DNA of 64,000 nucleotides from Planctomycetota bacterium (GTDB lineage Bacteria; Planctomycetota; UBA1135; UBA2386), in the NCBI GenBank assembly GCA_016713175.1, contig JADJPQ010000009.1, forward strand, positions 62,001 through 126,000, read 5' to 3'. Below the pieces are notes generated by a model that worked only from the letters and a program-made list of their open reading frames with translations, searched no databases and was not told the DNA's origin. The translations under genes were made by a program, and so were the position numbers. Shown in pieces: positions 7,329 to 16,655 of the stretch; positions within the stretch are counted from its first letter, which is position 1, and each line of letters starts with the position of its first letter.

Positions 7329-9236
7329 ATGAAGCGATCGATTCTTCCGGCCGTGTGTTCCCTGTTGGCGGTTTTCGGTGCGTTGCCGCGGTATCCGGCG
7401 ATGCCGACAGCGGCATGCGCGACACCCGCTCCCGCGGATCGGGTCGCGGCGCCGTTCGCGGACAAGGTCATCGACGCGCTCGAGGCGTGGTGGAAGGCCT
7501 GGCGCGCCGGCAAGATCGACTTCACCAAGAAGGAGTCGATCAGCAAGGACTCGATTGCGGGCAAGAAAGGACTGCTGCCCAAAGGCATGGTCGGCGATCT
7601 GACCTACGCCCGCGAACTCGAGCTCCTGTTCGAACAGGCGGTCAAGCTGGAATCGGCCGAGGCGGCGACGACGCTGCTGCAGTTCGCCAGCGCCGGCCTC
7701 GATGAGTTCAAGTACACGCGGTCGATGGCGCCGTTCGCGGTGCGCGGCCTCGCCGAGACCTGGCTGATGAAGTTCACCGGGCAGGCGGCGCTCGACGAGA
7801 TCACCAAGGCAGCGCGCGGCGAACTGCGCGTCGGCAAGGACCTCGCGGCGGTCATGAAGGCAGCGGCGCTGCGCTCGGTCGGCAAGCGCAAGGACAAGGC
7901 GCTGCGAGCCGTGCTGGAACAACAGCTCGGGGCAACCGAACTGACCGTGAGGCTGGCAGCGGCGGAGGGCCTCCGCGACCTTGGCGACGAGGACGCCGGC
8001 CCGGCACTGGCCGCGGCACTCGAACGCGAGACCACCGATCAATGTGTCGACGGGATCGTCATGGCCCTGCGCGCCAGCTACGCCAGGTACCTGCAGGTCC
8101 CGGCGCCCGAGCCCACCCCGACGCCGAAGGGACCCGAGGCTTTGGGTGACAAGCCGGCCGAGCCCGGCAAGGAACCGGGCAAGGAGCCCGTCAAACCCGC
8201 CGAACCCGCTCCTGCCCCTGCCCCAGCGGTTCCGGAAGCGCCGGAATCCGCCCGCCTCGCGGTCCGGGCAGCCATCGGAGCGCTCGGCCGGACGAATTGG
8301 CGCGCCGACATGACGCTGGTGCAGTTCCTCGACGACTTCCGTTCGCCCGAGACGATCCCGGCGCTCATCGCGATCCTGCAGAAGTGCAAGGACAACCCGG
8401 CCGACCTGCAGTCCGGCAAGCTGTCCGGCCTGCTGTTGCATCGAGCGCATGAAGTGCTGGTGTCGATGACCGGCGCGGTGTTCCCGGCCGACAAGCCCGA
8501 GAAGTGGCGTGAGTTCTGGGAAGCCGAGAAGGGCAAGATCCAGGTCGCCAGCAAGGCGGCGACCGAGGCGAGCAAGGCGAAGTCGGCGGCCAACACCGTG
8601 TCGACCGGCTTCTGCGGCATCCCGGTACAAGGCACCCGGATCGTGTTCATCCTCGACCTGTCGGGCAGCATGGACTTCCCGATGCGCAAGAAGGGCACGG
8701 CCGGCGAGGGTGTGCCCGACAAGCTGCCGTCGCGGCTCGACTTCGCGAAGAAGGAGCTGATCCGCGCGATGGAAGCGATGTCGACGAACGCGCAGTTCAA
8801 CCTGGTGACGTTCAATGGCAACCCCAAGCCGGAGCTGTGGAACAAGACGCTGGTGCCGGCCAACGACAAGAACCGCGAGCGCTTCCGCAAGTACGTCGAG
8901 GACCTGCGCGCCGATGGCGCCACCAACCTGTGGTGCGGCCTCGAAGAAGGCCTGAAGCTGAAGTCGCTGGTCTATGGCAACCGCTACGACACCAACGTCG
9001 ATGAACTGTTCATCCTGTCGGACGGTGCGCCGACGGCTGGCGACGTCATGGATCCGATCGAGATCCTGCGGTTGGTGAAGGAGACGAATCGCTTCTCGAA
9101 GGTCCGCATCAACACCGTGTACATCTCGTCGCCGAACCCGCGCGACCTGCCGCCGACGCCGTGGATGACCATCACCCCCGAAGCGATGATGGAACGGATG
9201 GCGGACGAGAACGGCGGCAAGTTCGTCAACCTCTGA
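7329..9236 (+). CDS. Exported HEAT-repeat plus von Willebrand factor A domain protein
   Basis: 635 residues. It has a signal peptide (MKRSILPAVCSLLAVFGALP), then a helical HEAT-like region from about 110 to 255. A Pro/Glu/Lys/Ala-rich linker follows near 258-307, then more helices, then a VWA domain from about 433 to the end. The VWA domain keeps a metal-ion-dependent adhesion site (ILDLSGSMDF, then DGATNL and LSDGAPT). It should bind a divalent cation and a protein partner in the periplasm or on the surface. This architecture is common among planctomycete exported proteins of unknown role. It converges with the small membrane-protein gene, overlapping by 11 bases. Confidence 0.85.
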   Translation: MKRSILPAVCSLLAVFGALPRYPAMPTAACATPAPADRVAAPFADKVIDALEAWWKAWRAGKIDFTKKESISKDSIAGKKGLLPKGMVGDLTYARELELLFEQAVKLESAEAATTLLQFASAGLDEFKYTRSMAPFAVRGLAETWLMKFTGQAALDEITKAARGELRVGKDLAAVMKAAALRSVGKRKDKALRAVLEQQLGATELTVRLAAAEGLRDLGDEDAGPALAAALERETTDQCVDGIVMALRASYARYLQVPAPEPTPTPKGPEALGDKPAEPGKEPGKEPVKPAEPAPAPAPAVPEAPESARLAVRAAIGALGRTNWRADMTLVQFLDDFRSPETIPALIAILQKCKDNPADLQSGKLSGLLLHRAHEVLVSMTGAVFPADKPEKWREFWEAEKGKIQVASKAATEASKAKSAANTVSTGFCGIPVQGTRIVFILDLSGSMDFPMRKKGTAGEGVPDKLPSRLDFAKKELIRAMEAMSTNAQFNLVTFNGNPKPELWNKTLVPANDKNRERFRKYVEDLRADGATNLWCGLEEGLKLKSLVYGNRYDTNVDELFILSDGAPTAGDVMDPIEILRLVKETNRFSKVRINTVYISSPNPRDLPPTPWMTITPEAMMERMADENGGKFVNL

Positions 9237-9567
9237 CCGGACCACCGCCGGCCGCGGCGCGACGGTGACCGCGCAGCAACGGTCCGACCAGCGCGACCAG
9301 GCCGCCGATCGTCACCAGCACCCAGGCGGCACGATCGGATTCGCGGATCACCCGATCGGGCAGCTCCGCCATCGCCAGCGCAAACCGGGTGTCGCCGCCC
9401 TGGAACGCGAACGTCAGGTTGCCGAGTTCGCGCCACAGGAAGAACGTCGAGGCGACTTCGTGGCGGGCGTAGCGGGCCAACGCCACCTCACCGTGCAGCA
9501 CCATGCCGGCGCCGAGCAACAGACCGCCGAGCAGAGTGAAGAACCAACGCGCGATCCGCACACCCAT
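9226..9567 (-). CDS. Small membrane protein (113 aa), unknown
   Basis: Two hydrophobic segments are visible: ARWFFTLLGGLLLGAGMVL near the N-terminus, and AAWVLVTIGGLVALVGPLL near the C-terminus with a basic tail after it. I do not recognise the family. It lies 31 bases after the stop of the VIT/VWA gene on the same strand, so the two may be co-transcribed. Its 3' end overlaps the plus-strand HEAT/VWA gene by 11 bases. Confidence 0.6.
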   Translation of the reverse strand: MGVRIARWFFTLLGGLLLGAGMVLHGEVALARYARHEVASTFFLWRELGNLTFAFQGGDTRFALAMAELPDRVIRESDRAAWVLVTIGGLVALVGPLLRGHRRAAAGGGPVRG

Positions 9568-9598
9568 GCAGGAACGGTAGCCGCGACCGTTCCCGGCT

Positions 9599-11893
9599 TC
9601 ACTTCGCTGCTGGCGCCGGCTCGCTGGCTGCCGGTTCGATCAGCACGATCCGATCGCCGTCGCGGAACGCGACCTTGGTCCCGAGCGCGAACACCTCGCG
9701 CAGGTCCGGCTGCTTCTGCAGCAACGCGAAGTAGGCATCCGAGAACGCCGTCACGACGACCGCCTTGCTGCGCCAGTCGTCGCCAAGGCCCGACTCGACC
9801 CAGGTACCAGCGACGTCCAGGAACGAACGGTTGGCTGCACGCCGCAAGCCAAGTTGCTTGGCCCGCCGAGCGTTGCCGTCGACTCGCTTCGTCGCACCGA
9901 GAAAGAACTCGTCAGCGCCGGTCGAGAGACTCTCCTCGACTGCCGACGCGCCAGTCCTGGGGCCCGTAGGCCCCGCGGTCGCCGGCCCGCTCGGTCCCGG
10001 CACACCAGGCCCCCCGGTCGTCGGACCCCGACCACGACCGCCCCCGGGCGCCGGCATTCGATCACCTGGCCCCCGGTACTGCCCATCGCCGCCCAGCCGC
10101 ATCCCTTCCTCGAGGATCAGGTTCGACGTGTACGGCGTCGCGATGCCGTACTGCGTCGCCAGCCGCCGCACCTCCTCGACCAGTTCGTTCGAGGCGCCGT
10201 TCTTGCGGATCGCCTCCATCAGCGCACCGATCTGCTGCCGTGCCCACAGCGTCGGCACGAAGTCATGCCGCGCATTCGCCTCCGGGAACTCGACCTCGAA
10301 CACGAACTCACACGCGACGCCATCGACCTTGCCGGTGACCTTGACCACGCGCGCGCCATGGCCGCGGTAGCGACCGCAGAGCTGCAGGTTGTCGCCGAAG
10401 AACAGATCCGTCGTGCGCGCCGGATGCACTTCGAAGCTGTCCAGGCCATCGCAGCGAACCGCGATGTCGGTCATCGCTGGCTGCGCGATCTTCTGGCACA
10501 GCGCGTCGACCTTCGCCTCGATCGACTCGTCTGGCCGCACGAAGTCGCGCGCCCCGCGGTGTTGTCGCACCAGGTCATCGATCAACGGCACGTCGATGTC
10601 GTCACCGACGCCGAACGCGAACACGCGGGCGCCGGCGCGATCGGCCTTCTGCGCCAGCGCCAGGATCTGCTTGGGATCGGTGACCCCGACCGTCGGCATG
10701 CCGTCGGTGACGAACACCACCTGTGGCAGGAACGGCGCGCCGTCGTCGAGCGGCGGCACCGCCGCCAGCGCCAGGTCGAGCGCGCTGGCGATGTTCGTGC
10801 CGCCGCGCGCTTCCAGCGACTCGATCCGGGACAAGGCCTCGGCCACTGCCGTCGCATCGGCAAGGCGCGGTGCCGGATGGAACGGCACCGCCTCGGTCGA
10901 GAACGGCACGATCTGGAACAGGTCGGACGGTCGCAGACTGCGCACGAACGTGCGCAGCGCCGCCTTGGCCTGGTCCATCTTCTTCCCCTGCATCGATCCC
11001 GAAGTGTCGATCACGAACTGCACGCAGCGGCGGGTCGGCGCTCGGTCGGGCGCGGCCGCGCGCCGCGGCGACAGCAGCATCGCGAAGTAGCCGGGTTCGC
11101 CGGCCTTGCGCCAGGTCATCAGGTGCAGGCCAAACTCCCGATCTGCCAGCCCGTACAGCACCCGCAGATCGTCGCTCTGCGCCGAGGCCTCCATGCTGAT
11201 CGTCGCTTGCTTCTCGCCCTTGCGCACGATCTCGGCGTCACCACGCGGCGTGAACACCGACCGCAACGACGTCGTCGAACTGATGTGCACCGAGACACCG
11301 ATCGGCACGCTGCCGCCGTCCCCGAGTCGCGACGCCCGCACCGGCCATTGCCATTCGTAGATGCCGCCGAGCGGTTGCAGCACCTGCCGCAGGCGGACCT
11401 TGACCAGCACTTCGCCACGCGCCGGGATCGGGAACACCCGAGCCCGCAGCAGACCGTTGCCGGCGTACTCGAGCAGACCCGGATCCCGCCGTTGCCGGAC
11501 GATCGCCTCGTAGACGCTGCGCGCCTGCGCCGCATCGAGCACTTCGCCGATCATCTCCTTGCCGCCAACCGTCATCGTGAAGCCATCGGCCACCGCACCG
11601 GCGGGCAGCGGCAACAACCAGGTACCTTCGCCCTCGCGGTCGCCATCGTTGGCGAACGTCTGTTCGACGACGGTCGTCGCGATGCCATCGACAATGTCGG
11701 CGGCCACCGTGTTCTTGACCACGCGGATGACCGGATATGGCACGGGCGGTTGCGCTACCGGGGTCGGCGTGGGCGCCGTCACGACCGGCGCTGGCACCAC
11801 CGCCGGCGAAGGCTGAGGTCCGACGAACAAACCCTGCGCCGAGGCGGCTGAGACGAGGATCGGGACCAACGCGAACCGGGCGGCGTGTTGCAT
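9599..11893 (-). CDS. Exported VIT plus von Willebrand factor A domain protein
   Basis: 764 residues, of inter-alpha-trypsin-inhibitor heavy-chain-like architecture. It has a signal peptide (MQHAARFALVPILVSAASAQ), a Pro/Val-rich linker, a VIT domain at about 55-185 (VVEQTFANDGDREGEGTWLL..., ARSVYEAIVRQRRDPGLLEY), and a VWA domain from about 285. The MIDAS residues are present (VIDTSGSMQGKK, GGTNIAS, VTDGMPT). A GIATPYTSNLILEEG motif follows, then a glycine/proline-rich collagen-like stretch near 608-645. ATG 11893 has a CGGAG ribosome-binding site. The next gene on the strand is the small membrane protein. Confidence 0.88.
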   Translation of the reverse strand: MQHAARFALVPILVSAASAQGLFVGPQPSPAVVPAPVVTAPTPTPVAQPPVPYPVIRVVKNTVAADIVDGIATTVVEQTFANDGDREGEGTWLLPLPAGAVADGFTMTVGGKEMIGEVLDAAQARSVYEAIVRQRRDPGLLEYAGNGLLRARVFPIPARGEVLVKVRLRQVLQPLGGIYEWQWPVRASRLGDGGSVPIGVSVHISSTTSLRSVFTPRGDAEIVRKGEKQATISMEASAQSDDLRVLYGLADREFGLHLMTWRKAGEPGYFAMLLSPRRAAAPDRAPTRRCVQFVIDTSGSMQGKKMDQAKAALRTFVRSLRPSDLFQIVPFSTEAVPFHPAPRLADATAVAEALSRIESLEARGGTNIASALDLALAAVPPLDDGAPFLPQVVFVTDGMPTVGVTDPKQILALAQKADRAGARVFAFGVGDDIDVPLIDDLVRQHRGARDFVRPDESIEAKVDALCQKIAQPAMTDIAVRCDGLDSFEVHPARTTDLFFGDNLQLCGRYRGHGARVVKVTGKVDGVACEFVFEVEFPEANARHDFVPTLWARQQIGALMEAIRKNGASNELVEEVRRLATQYGIATPYTSNLILEEGMRLGGDGQYRGPGDRMPAPGGGRGRGPTTGGPGVPGPSGPATAGPTGPRTGASAVEESLSTGADEFFLGATKRVDGNARRAKQLGLRRAANRSFLDVAGTWVESGLGDDWRSKAVVVTAFSDAYFALLQKQPDLREVFALGTKVAFRDGDRIVLIEPAASEPAPAAK

Positions 11894-12012
11894 GTGTGCT
11901 CCGAGAGGAGCGCCGCGCAAAGCAAGCTCCGGGCCATTGGCCGCGCGGCCACGCCGATGTGCCGTCGCGGCGCCAGTTCGTTCCGGCACCGTAACGACAG
12001 CACGGCGGGTCG

Positions 12013-12738
12013 CTACTTCGCCAGCGGCAGCGTGCAGCCGGTGCCGTCGAAGATCACCTCGAACCGCGGCGCCAGGCGCCGGACCAGATCCTCGGGCGTC
12101 TTGATCTGTTCGGCGGTGATCTTCGCCACGACTTCCTGATCGCCGGTCTTGTCGAGGTTGCGCGTCCAGATCAGGACCTTGCCGGGCAACTTGAAGCGCA
12201 CCGTGACATCGAGTCCGGCGAGTTGCTGCTGTCGCTTCTTGAAGAAGTCGGCGGCCACGGCGTCGGGCTGTGTCTTCATCGCTTCGGCCTTGGCGCGCGC
12301 ATCCGTCCAGGCCTGTCGGCCCTGTGGGTACAGCGTCGCCCGGATCGTGCCTTCCTTGGGTCCCTTGGCGAACTCCCACTCGGCCGCGGTGCCGCAGAAC
12401 GGACTCTTCTGCAGGCCAGCGAGGTCCGCGAAACCGACTTCCACGGCCACCGTACGGCGCGGTCCCTCGCGCGTGGTCGTGTGCGAACGCAACGTCAGCG
12501 CCGCGTCCTTCAATTCGCGGTCGACGACGTTCTTGTCGAAGATCGCCAGCGGATCGGGAGCATCGGCGGCGGCCATCGTCGCGGCCCGGCGGACTTCGGC
12601 CATCACCGTCTCCGTCATCGTCAGCCGGACCGATTGGGTGCCCGAACCATCGGCCTTCAGGTCGATGGTTTGTTCCATCTCCAGACAGGCCGGCAGGAAC
12701 GACAACATCCCCAACGCGACGATCACGGAACTGCGCAT
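12013..12738 (-). CDS. Lipoprotein, unknown function (241 aa)
   Basis: The N-terminus is a lipoprotein signal (MRSSVIVALGMLSFLPAC, lipobox LPAC), so the mature protein should be lipid-anchored and begin CLEMEQTIDLKADGSG. That opening resembles exported lipoproteins that sense or bind at the envelope, but I cannot name a family. The middle is mixed alpha/beta and the end has a short segment ending FEVIFDGTGCTLPLAK. ATG 12738 is preferred over the upstream in-frame ATG because it starts the signal peptide. It lies about 120 bases upstream of the VIT/VWA gene on the same strand and is divergent from the cation exchanger. Confidence 0.7.
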   Translation of the reverse strand: MRSSVIVALGMLSFLPACLEMEQTIDLKADGSGTQSVRLTMTETVMAEVRRAATMAAADAPDPLAIFDKNVVDRELKDAALTLRSHTTTREGPRRTVAVEVGFADLAGLQKSPFCGTAAEWEFAKGPKEGTIRATLYPQGRQAWTDARAKAEAMKTQPDAVAADFFKKRQQQLAGLDVTVRFKLPGKVLIWTRNLDKTGDQEVVAKITAEQIKTPEDLVRRLAPRFEVIFDGTGCTLPLAK

Positions 12739-12815
12739 GGGTAGTTGATCGGCCGATGCCATGGCCGCGCTGGAGCCGGCGAATGCGATTGGGGTCGGCG
12801 ACCGCGCGCCATACC

Positions 12816-13817
12816 ATGCGGCCCCCGATGCTTGCCTTGCTTGCTGACCGTTCCTGGGCCGCGAACCTGCCGATCGTCGGCATCCTCGCCGGTCTTGTCC
12901 TGCTGGTCGTCGGCGCCGAACTGCTGGTCCGCGGCGCGGTCTGGATCGCGCTGACGCTCGGCGTCAGTCGGATGACCGTCGGACTGACGCTGGTCGCGTT
13001 CGGCACGTCGATGCCCGAACTGCTGGTCTCGTTCACCGCGGCGGCGAACGGCAACAGCGAGATCGCGATGGCGAACGTGATCGGCAGCAACACGTTCAAC
13101 ATCCTGTTCATCGTCGGCCTCGCCGCCGCCATCCGTCCCATCCGGCTGCGCGTCGAATGGATGGAATTGGGCTACATGCTGGTGGCGACCGCTCTCGCAG
13201 CCGTGCCGTTCCTGTACGGCGCCCAGGTGGGCCGGCCGATCGCCGGTGTCATGGTCGCGATGCTCGTGCTGTTCTGCACCCAGTTGGTGATGCGCGAACG
13301 CAGCAAGGCCGGCAGCACGGCCGATCGGCCCGAAGATCACCCGCGGAGCACGCTGGTCGGTTGGTTGACCAACCTTGCGCTGGTGGCCATGGGCCTCGCG
13401 CTGCTGAAGTTCGGCGCCGATTGGCTGATCGATGGTTCGGTGGCCATTGCGCAATCACTTGGCATGAGCCAGGCCCTGATCGGCATGACCATCGTCGCCG
13501 TCGGCACCAGCCTGCCCGAACTCGCCACCTCGGCGATGGCGGCCCGCAAAGGCCAACCGGAGATCGCTCTCGGCAACGTGATCGGCAGCAATGTGTTCAA
13601 CATCGGCTCGGTACTGGGCGTGTCCGGCCTCCTGCAGCCGTTCCCGGTAAACGTGCCCGCACTGGCAGCGCTGATGATCGCCACCGCCGTATCGGCGATC
13701 TGGCTGACCGTCGTGCTGCGCGCCCGCGGTGGCGTGTCGCGGCCCGTCGGCGCGGCCTTCCTGCTCAGCTACGTCGCCTACATCGGTTGGGAAGCCTGGC
13801 GGACCGGGGCGATCTGA
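12816..13817 (+). CDS. Calcium/sodium-type antiporter, CaCA family (YrbG-like)
   Basis: About 333 residues with ten or so membrane helices in two homologous halves. Each half has the alpha-repeat signature: GTSMPELLVSFTAA with GNSEIAMANVIGSNTFN in the first, and GTSLPELATSAMAA with GQPEIALGNVIGSNVFN in the second. The acidic residues in these repeats bind the cation. The family exchanges Ca2+ for Na+ (or K+/H+) at the inner membrane. ATG 12816 or 12828 are both possible starts. It is divergent from the lipoprotein gene; the real coding starts only here although the frame is open for 180 codons upstream. Confidence 0.92.
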   Translation: MRPPMLALLADRSWAANLPIVGILAGLVLLVVGAELLVRGAVWIALTLGVSRMTVGLTLVAFGTSMPELLVSFTAAANGNSEIAMANVIGSNTFNILFIVGLAAAIRPIRLRVEWMELGYMLVATALAAVPFLYGAQVGRPIAGVMVAMLVLFCTQLVMRERSKAGSTADRPEDHPRSTLVGWLTNLALVAMGLALLKFGADWLIDGSVAIAQSLGMSQALIGMTIVAVGTSLPELATSAMAARKGQPEIALGNVIGSNVFNIGSVLGVSGLLQPFPVNVPALAALMIATAVSAIWLTVVLRARGGVSRPVGAAFLLSYVAYIGWEAWRTGAI

Positions 13818-13863
13818 CCGGTCAGGGTGCCGGATGCCGCGGCGGCGCTATGATGCCCACGTC

Positions 13864-14634
13864 ATGCTCGTCGTCCTCGCATCCCTGCTGTTGTCGTTCC
13901 AGGACCCCGCGCCGGCGCCCGCGCCGCAGGACCCCAAGCCGGCCAACCCGCCCGCGCAGGCTCCCGTCGAACCGCCCAAACCGGTCGCGCTGTGGAACGA
14001 CGCCGAGGCGAAGGCCGCGATCGATTCGTACACCAGGTCGCTGAAGGACGCCGACTCGATGGCCGCCAAGTCCAAGGCGCTCGACATCCTGGCGCCGGGC
14101 GCGCACAAACTGCTGGTCAAACCGCTGGCCCAGATGATCGAGAGCGAGAAGTCGATCGTCATCAAGAAGCGCGCGGCCGAACTGCTCGGCCAGCAGCCCG
14201 CCGCCGACGCCAACGCGACGATCCTGAAGCTGGTGCGCAATTCGCGTGTCGCGCAGCACCCGCCGGTGCTGGCCGAACTGGTCAAGGCGCTCGCCAACTG
14301 CGGCTACAAGCCGGCTCAGTGGAAGGAAATCAACGAGCTGTTCGAACGCGACTACGGCGCCGAGTTCGTGGCCTTGCACGAGGCGATCCTCGGTTTGATC
14401 GAGAAGCACAAGGAGAAGCAGGCGATCGACCTGTTGCTGCGCAACATGGACGAGCCGGTGCCGGAGAACGTCGACGCCGCCGACAATCCGCCAGCGGAGT
14501 ACTGGGAGGCACGCTGGAAGGCCTGGAAGGCGTGGCGCGGCAAGGTCAAGGACGCGCTGTTCGCGATCACCGGCCAGCGCTTCTCGACCCGCAACGAGGC
14601 CAAAGCCTGGCTGCGCAAGAACCCGATCAAGTGA
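13864..14634 (+). CDS. Exported helical-repeat protein (256 aa)
   Basis: A short signal peptide (MLVVLASLLLSFQDP) is followed by a Pro/Ala/Gln-rich linker, then mainly amphipathic helices of HEAT-like style from about residue 45 (KAAIDSYTRSLKDADSMAAK, SIVIKKRAAELLGQQPAAD). There is no catalytic motif. The stop overlaps the next gene's GTG start as GTGA, suggesting coupled translation with the CCA-adding/HD enzyme. Its role is unknown, probably in the periplasm. Confidence 0.68.
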   Translation: MLVVLASLLLSFQDPAPAPAPQDPKPANPPAQAPVEPPKPVALWNDAEAKAAIDSYTRSLKDADSMAAKSKALDILAPGAHKLLVKPLAQMIESEKSIVIKKRAAELLGQQPAADANATILKLVRNSRVAQHPPVLAELVKALANCGYKPAQWKEINELFERDYGAEFVALHEAILGLIEKHKEKQAIDLLLRNMDEPVPENVDAADNPPAEYWEARWKAWKAWRGKVKDALFAITGQRFSTRNEAKAWLRKNPIK

Positions 14635-16001
14635 CCAGTTCATCGCCGTCGACGACCGGCGAGGCCCGCGCCGTCCTGGCGCTGTTGCAGGAACGGGTGC
14701 CATGGCTTCTGGCACCCGAACTGGGTGTCTGTGTCGTCGGCACGCATGCGTTGGCGATCGCCTGCGCCGATGCCGGCCTCCAGGGCCCGCGACCCGCCGA
14801 TCTCGACCTGGCATGGGCGCTGTCGGTCGAGGCCGGGCAGACCCTGCTGCAGCAGCATGGTGTCCATGTGCCGACGACGGACAACAACCAGGACCGCGGC
14901 ACGCTTGCGCTGAAACTCGCCGGGCAACGCCTCGAGATCACCTCCTTCCGCGCCGGCGATCCGGCCGCCCCGATGCGCGAACGGATCGCCGCCGATCTCG
15001 GCGCCCGCGACATGACCGTCGGCGCGCTGGCGGTCGAACTGGCGACCGGCGTGGTGCACGATCCGACCGGCGGGCTGGAACACTGGCGGAAACGACGAAT
15101 CGTGCCGGTCGGTGATCCGGCGGCGCGCGTGCACGAACATGCGGTGCGCTGGCTGCGCTGGTACCGCAAGGCGCACGAGTGGGGGTTCCAGCTCGACCCG
15201 ACCATCCGTTCGCTGCGCGTATCGCATGGACTGCTGGCCGCGCTGCCCACCGAGGCGATCGCGCAGGAACTGCGCGCGCTGCTGCTGAAGTGCCGTTCGC
15301 CGGGCCGTTGCCTGCTCGATCTGCACGAGGACGGGTTGCTCGATTGGCTGTCGCCAGATCTGGCCCGCCAATTCGACGGTCGGCCGGCCGGGCCCCAGCG
15401 CTGGCATCCGGAGGTATCGCAGGCCTTGCACCTGATCCTCGCGCTCGAATGGGCGGTGGCGGCGACGCAGGACCTCGACCAACGCGATCGACTGGCGGTG
15501 CTGCTCGCGGTGTTGTGCCATGACTTCGGCAAGAGCCACACGCCGGCGGCGGAGTGGCCCGGCCACTCCGGCCACGAACACGCCGGCCTGCCCTGGGTCG
15601 AGCGCTTCCTCGATCGCTGGCCCGGGCTCGCCGATCCACGCGCGCGGATGCTGGCACTGCATGTCTGCGAGCTGCACCAGAAGATCCGCCAGTTCGACGA
15701 ACTGCGCGCGGGCACCCAGGTCGAGATGTTCGACCGCTGCTTCCGGCCGAAGGACTACCCGTGCGAGCTGTTCGCGTTGGCGATCGGCGCCGACACCGGC
15801 GGCCGGCTCGGGTTGGCCGACAGTGGCGAAGCCATGCGGGCGCGGGTCCTGCGCGATCTGCAGTGGCTGCGGCGCGTCTGCGGCAGCGTCGATGCCGCCG
15901 CCTTGCGCGCGCGGATCGGCGACGACGTCGAGAAGTTCAAGGCGGCGCTGCACCAGGCCCGGGCCGAGGCGCTGCACGCACATCGGCACGATGCCCGGTG
16001 A
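14631..16001 (+). CDS. Divergent tRNA nucleotidyltransferase (CCA-adding) family protein with HD domain
   Basis: 456 residues. The N-terminal half follows the poly(A) polymerase/CCA-adding head domain: a DLDLAW acidic pair near 44-49, RDMTVGALAVELATGVVHDP near 127-146, then RVHEHAVRWLRWYRKAHEWG (the ERRV-like helix). The C-terminal half carries an HD phosphohydrolase-type motif (LCHDFGK near 295-301). The usual glycine-rich GGxVRD motif before the acidic pair is replaced by VVGTHALAIA, so nucleotide specificity may differ. GTG 14631 overlaps the previous stop. The 3' end is duplicated at 19.5 kb. It is CCA-adding by family; activity is not certain. Confidence 0.75.
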   Translation: MTSSSPSTTGEARAVLALLQERVPWLLAPELGVCVVGTHALAIACADAGLQGPRPADLDLAWALSVEAGQTLLQQHGVHVPTTDNNQDRGTLALKLAGQRLEITSFRAGDPAAPMRERIAADLGARDMTVGALAVELATGVVHDPTGGLEHWRKRRIVPVGDPAARVHEHAVRWLRWYRKAHEWGFQLDPTIRSLRVSHGLLAALPTEAIAQELRALLLKCRSPGRCLLDLHEDGLLDWLSPDLARQFDGRPAGPQRWHPEVSQALHLILALEWAVAATQDLDQRDRLAVLLAVLCHDFGKSHTPAAEWPGHSGHEHAGLPWVERFLDRWPGLADPRARMLALHVCELHQKIRQFDELRAGTQVEMFDRCFRPKDYPCELFALAIGADTGGRLGLADSGEAMRARVLRDLQWLRRVCGSVDAAALRARIGDDVEKFKAALHQARAEALHAHRHDAR

Positions 16002-16049
16002 TCGCGGTCACTTCGCGGGCAACGACACCTCGACCGTCGCCGGCGACCG
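15910..16049. repeat. 140-bp direct repeat, copy A (junction duplication)
   Basis: This segment covers the last 92 bases of the CCA/HD gene and the start of a copy of the 3' end of the 1004-aa gene. It matches 19522-19661 with four mismatches by my count (two adjacent near the middle, one each at the ctgcacgc and gggcaacg positions). It marks the left end of a roughly 3.3-kb inserted module. Confidence 0.9.
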
Positions 16050-16240
16050 CTCGCCACTGGTCCCAGCCCTCTGGCAGAACACCATCCCATCCCGCCGGCT
16101 TGCCATCCGGCCCGAGCACCCGGGGCGCAGCCGCCCGGCCGCGACCATCTCGACGCGACCGGCATCGGTGGTCTGACCTTCGACGATGACTTGCACTACC
16201 AGCTCCTGGCGACGTGCTCTGTCGCGCGTGATGCGAACGG
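16008..16240 (-). pseudogene. Truncated copy of the 3' end of the carboxypeptidase-regulatory-like gene
   Basis: Read on the minus strand this gives VIVEGQTTDAGRVEMVAAGR, then MVFCQRAGTSGE, then SPATVEVSLPAK and stop. These are pieces of the C-terminus of the 1004-aa protein at 19620-22634. About 150 bases of the parent (19662-19811) are missing, and small indels disrupt the frame toward 16240. The open frame continues to 16328 but beyond 16240 it no longer resembles the parent. It has no start or signal peptide of its own, so it is a duplication relic. Confidence 0.88.
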
Positions 16241-16655
16241 CCGCCCTGGCCCTCGCCGCCAACCGCCAGGTTAGCCGTTCCGATCGCCATCGCTCCACCA
16301 CGCGGCTCGCGAAACCCCGTTGTTTCACTCATCCACGTGTCGATCACGAAGCGCTGACGTTCTTGTACGGCGGCCGCAACCATCGGCTCACCGACGTGCA
16401 CGGTCGCGTGATCACGGGAATCCTCGCGTAGCCGTCGCCGCGCCCGACGAGAACGGCGGGCGCCAATGCCATCGAGCGGGTGCACCGAGCGATGCCGGGA
16501 CAGTGATGATTCTCCGATTTTCGCAGAAACCCCGCTAACAGCGCGGCGTGATCCGGCGCAGTCGGAGCCCTGCCTCGCCCCCGGCCTCCCCGGCAGTGGC
16601 TTGCAGTCCTACCTTGCATGGTGCTCCCACGCCTGCCACCCGACCCACGACCAAC
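16241..16655. other. About 415 bp with no recognisable gene
   Basis: This lies between the truncated duplicate and the sugar dehydrogenase start, inside the repeat-bracketed module. The frames that cross it do not resemble a known protein. It may hold the promoter of the dehydrogenase gene, but I could not identify -35/-10 boxes. No transposase remnant or terminal inverted repeat was recognised. Confidence 0.45.

Noticed and set aside
6633..9245. 870-aa minus-strand ORF overlapping the HEAT/VWA gene
   Set aside because: The VWA gene on the plus strand has clear motifs; the minus frame is only coding from 7178 down (PepSY protein).
16008..16328. A separate 106-aa gene
   Set aside because: Its C-terminus matches the 1004-aa protein's end in pieces with a 150-bp deletion; it has no proper start. 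It is a duplication relic.
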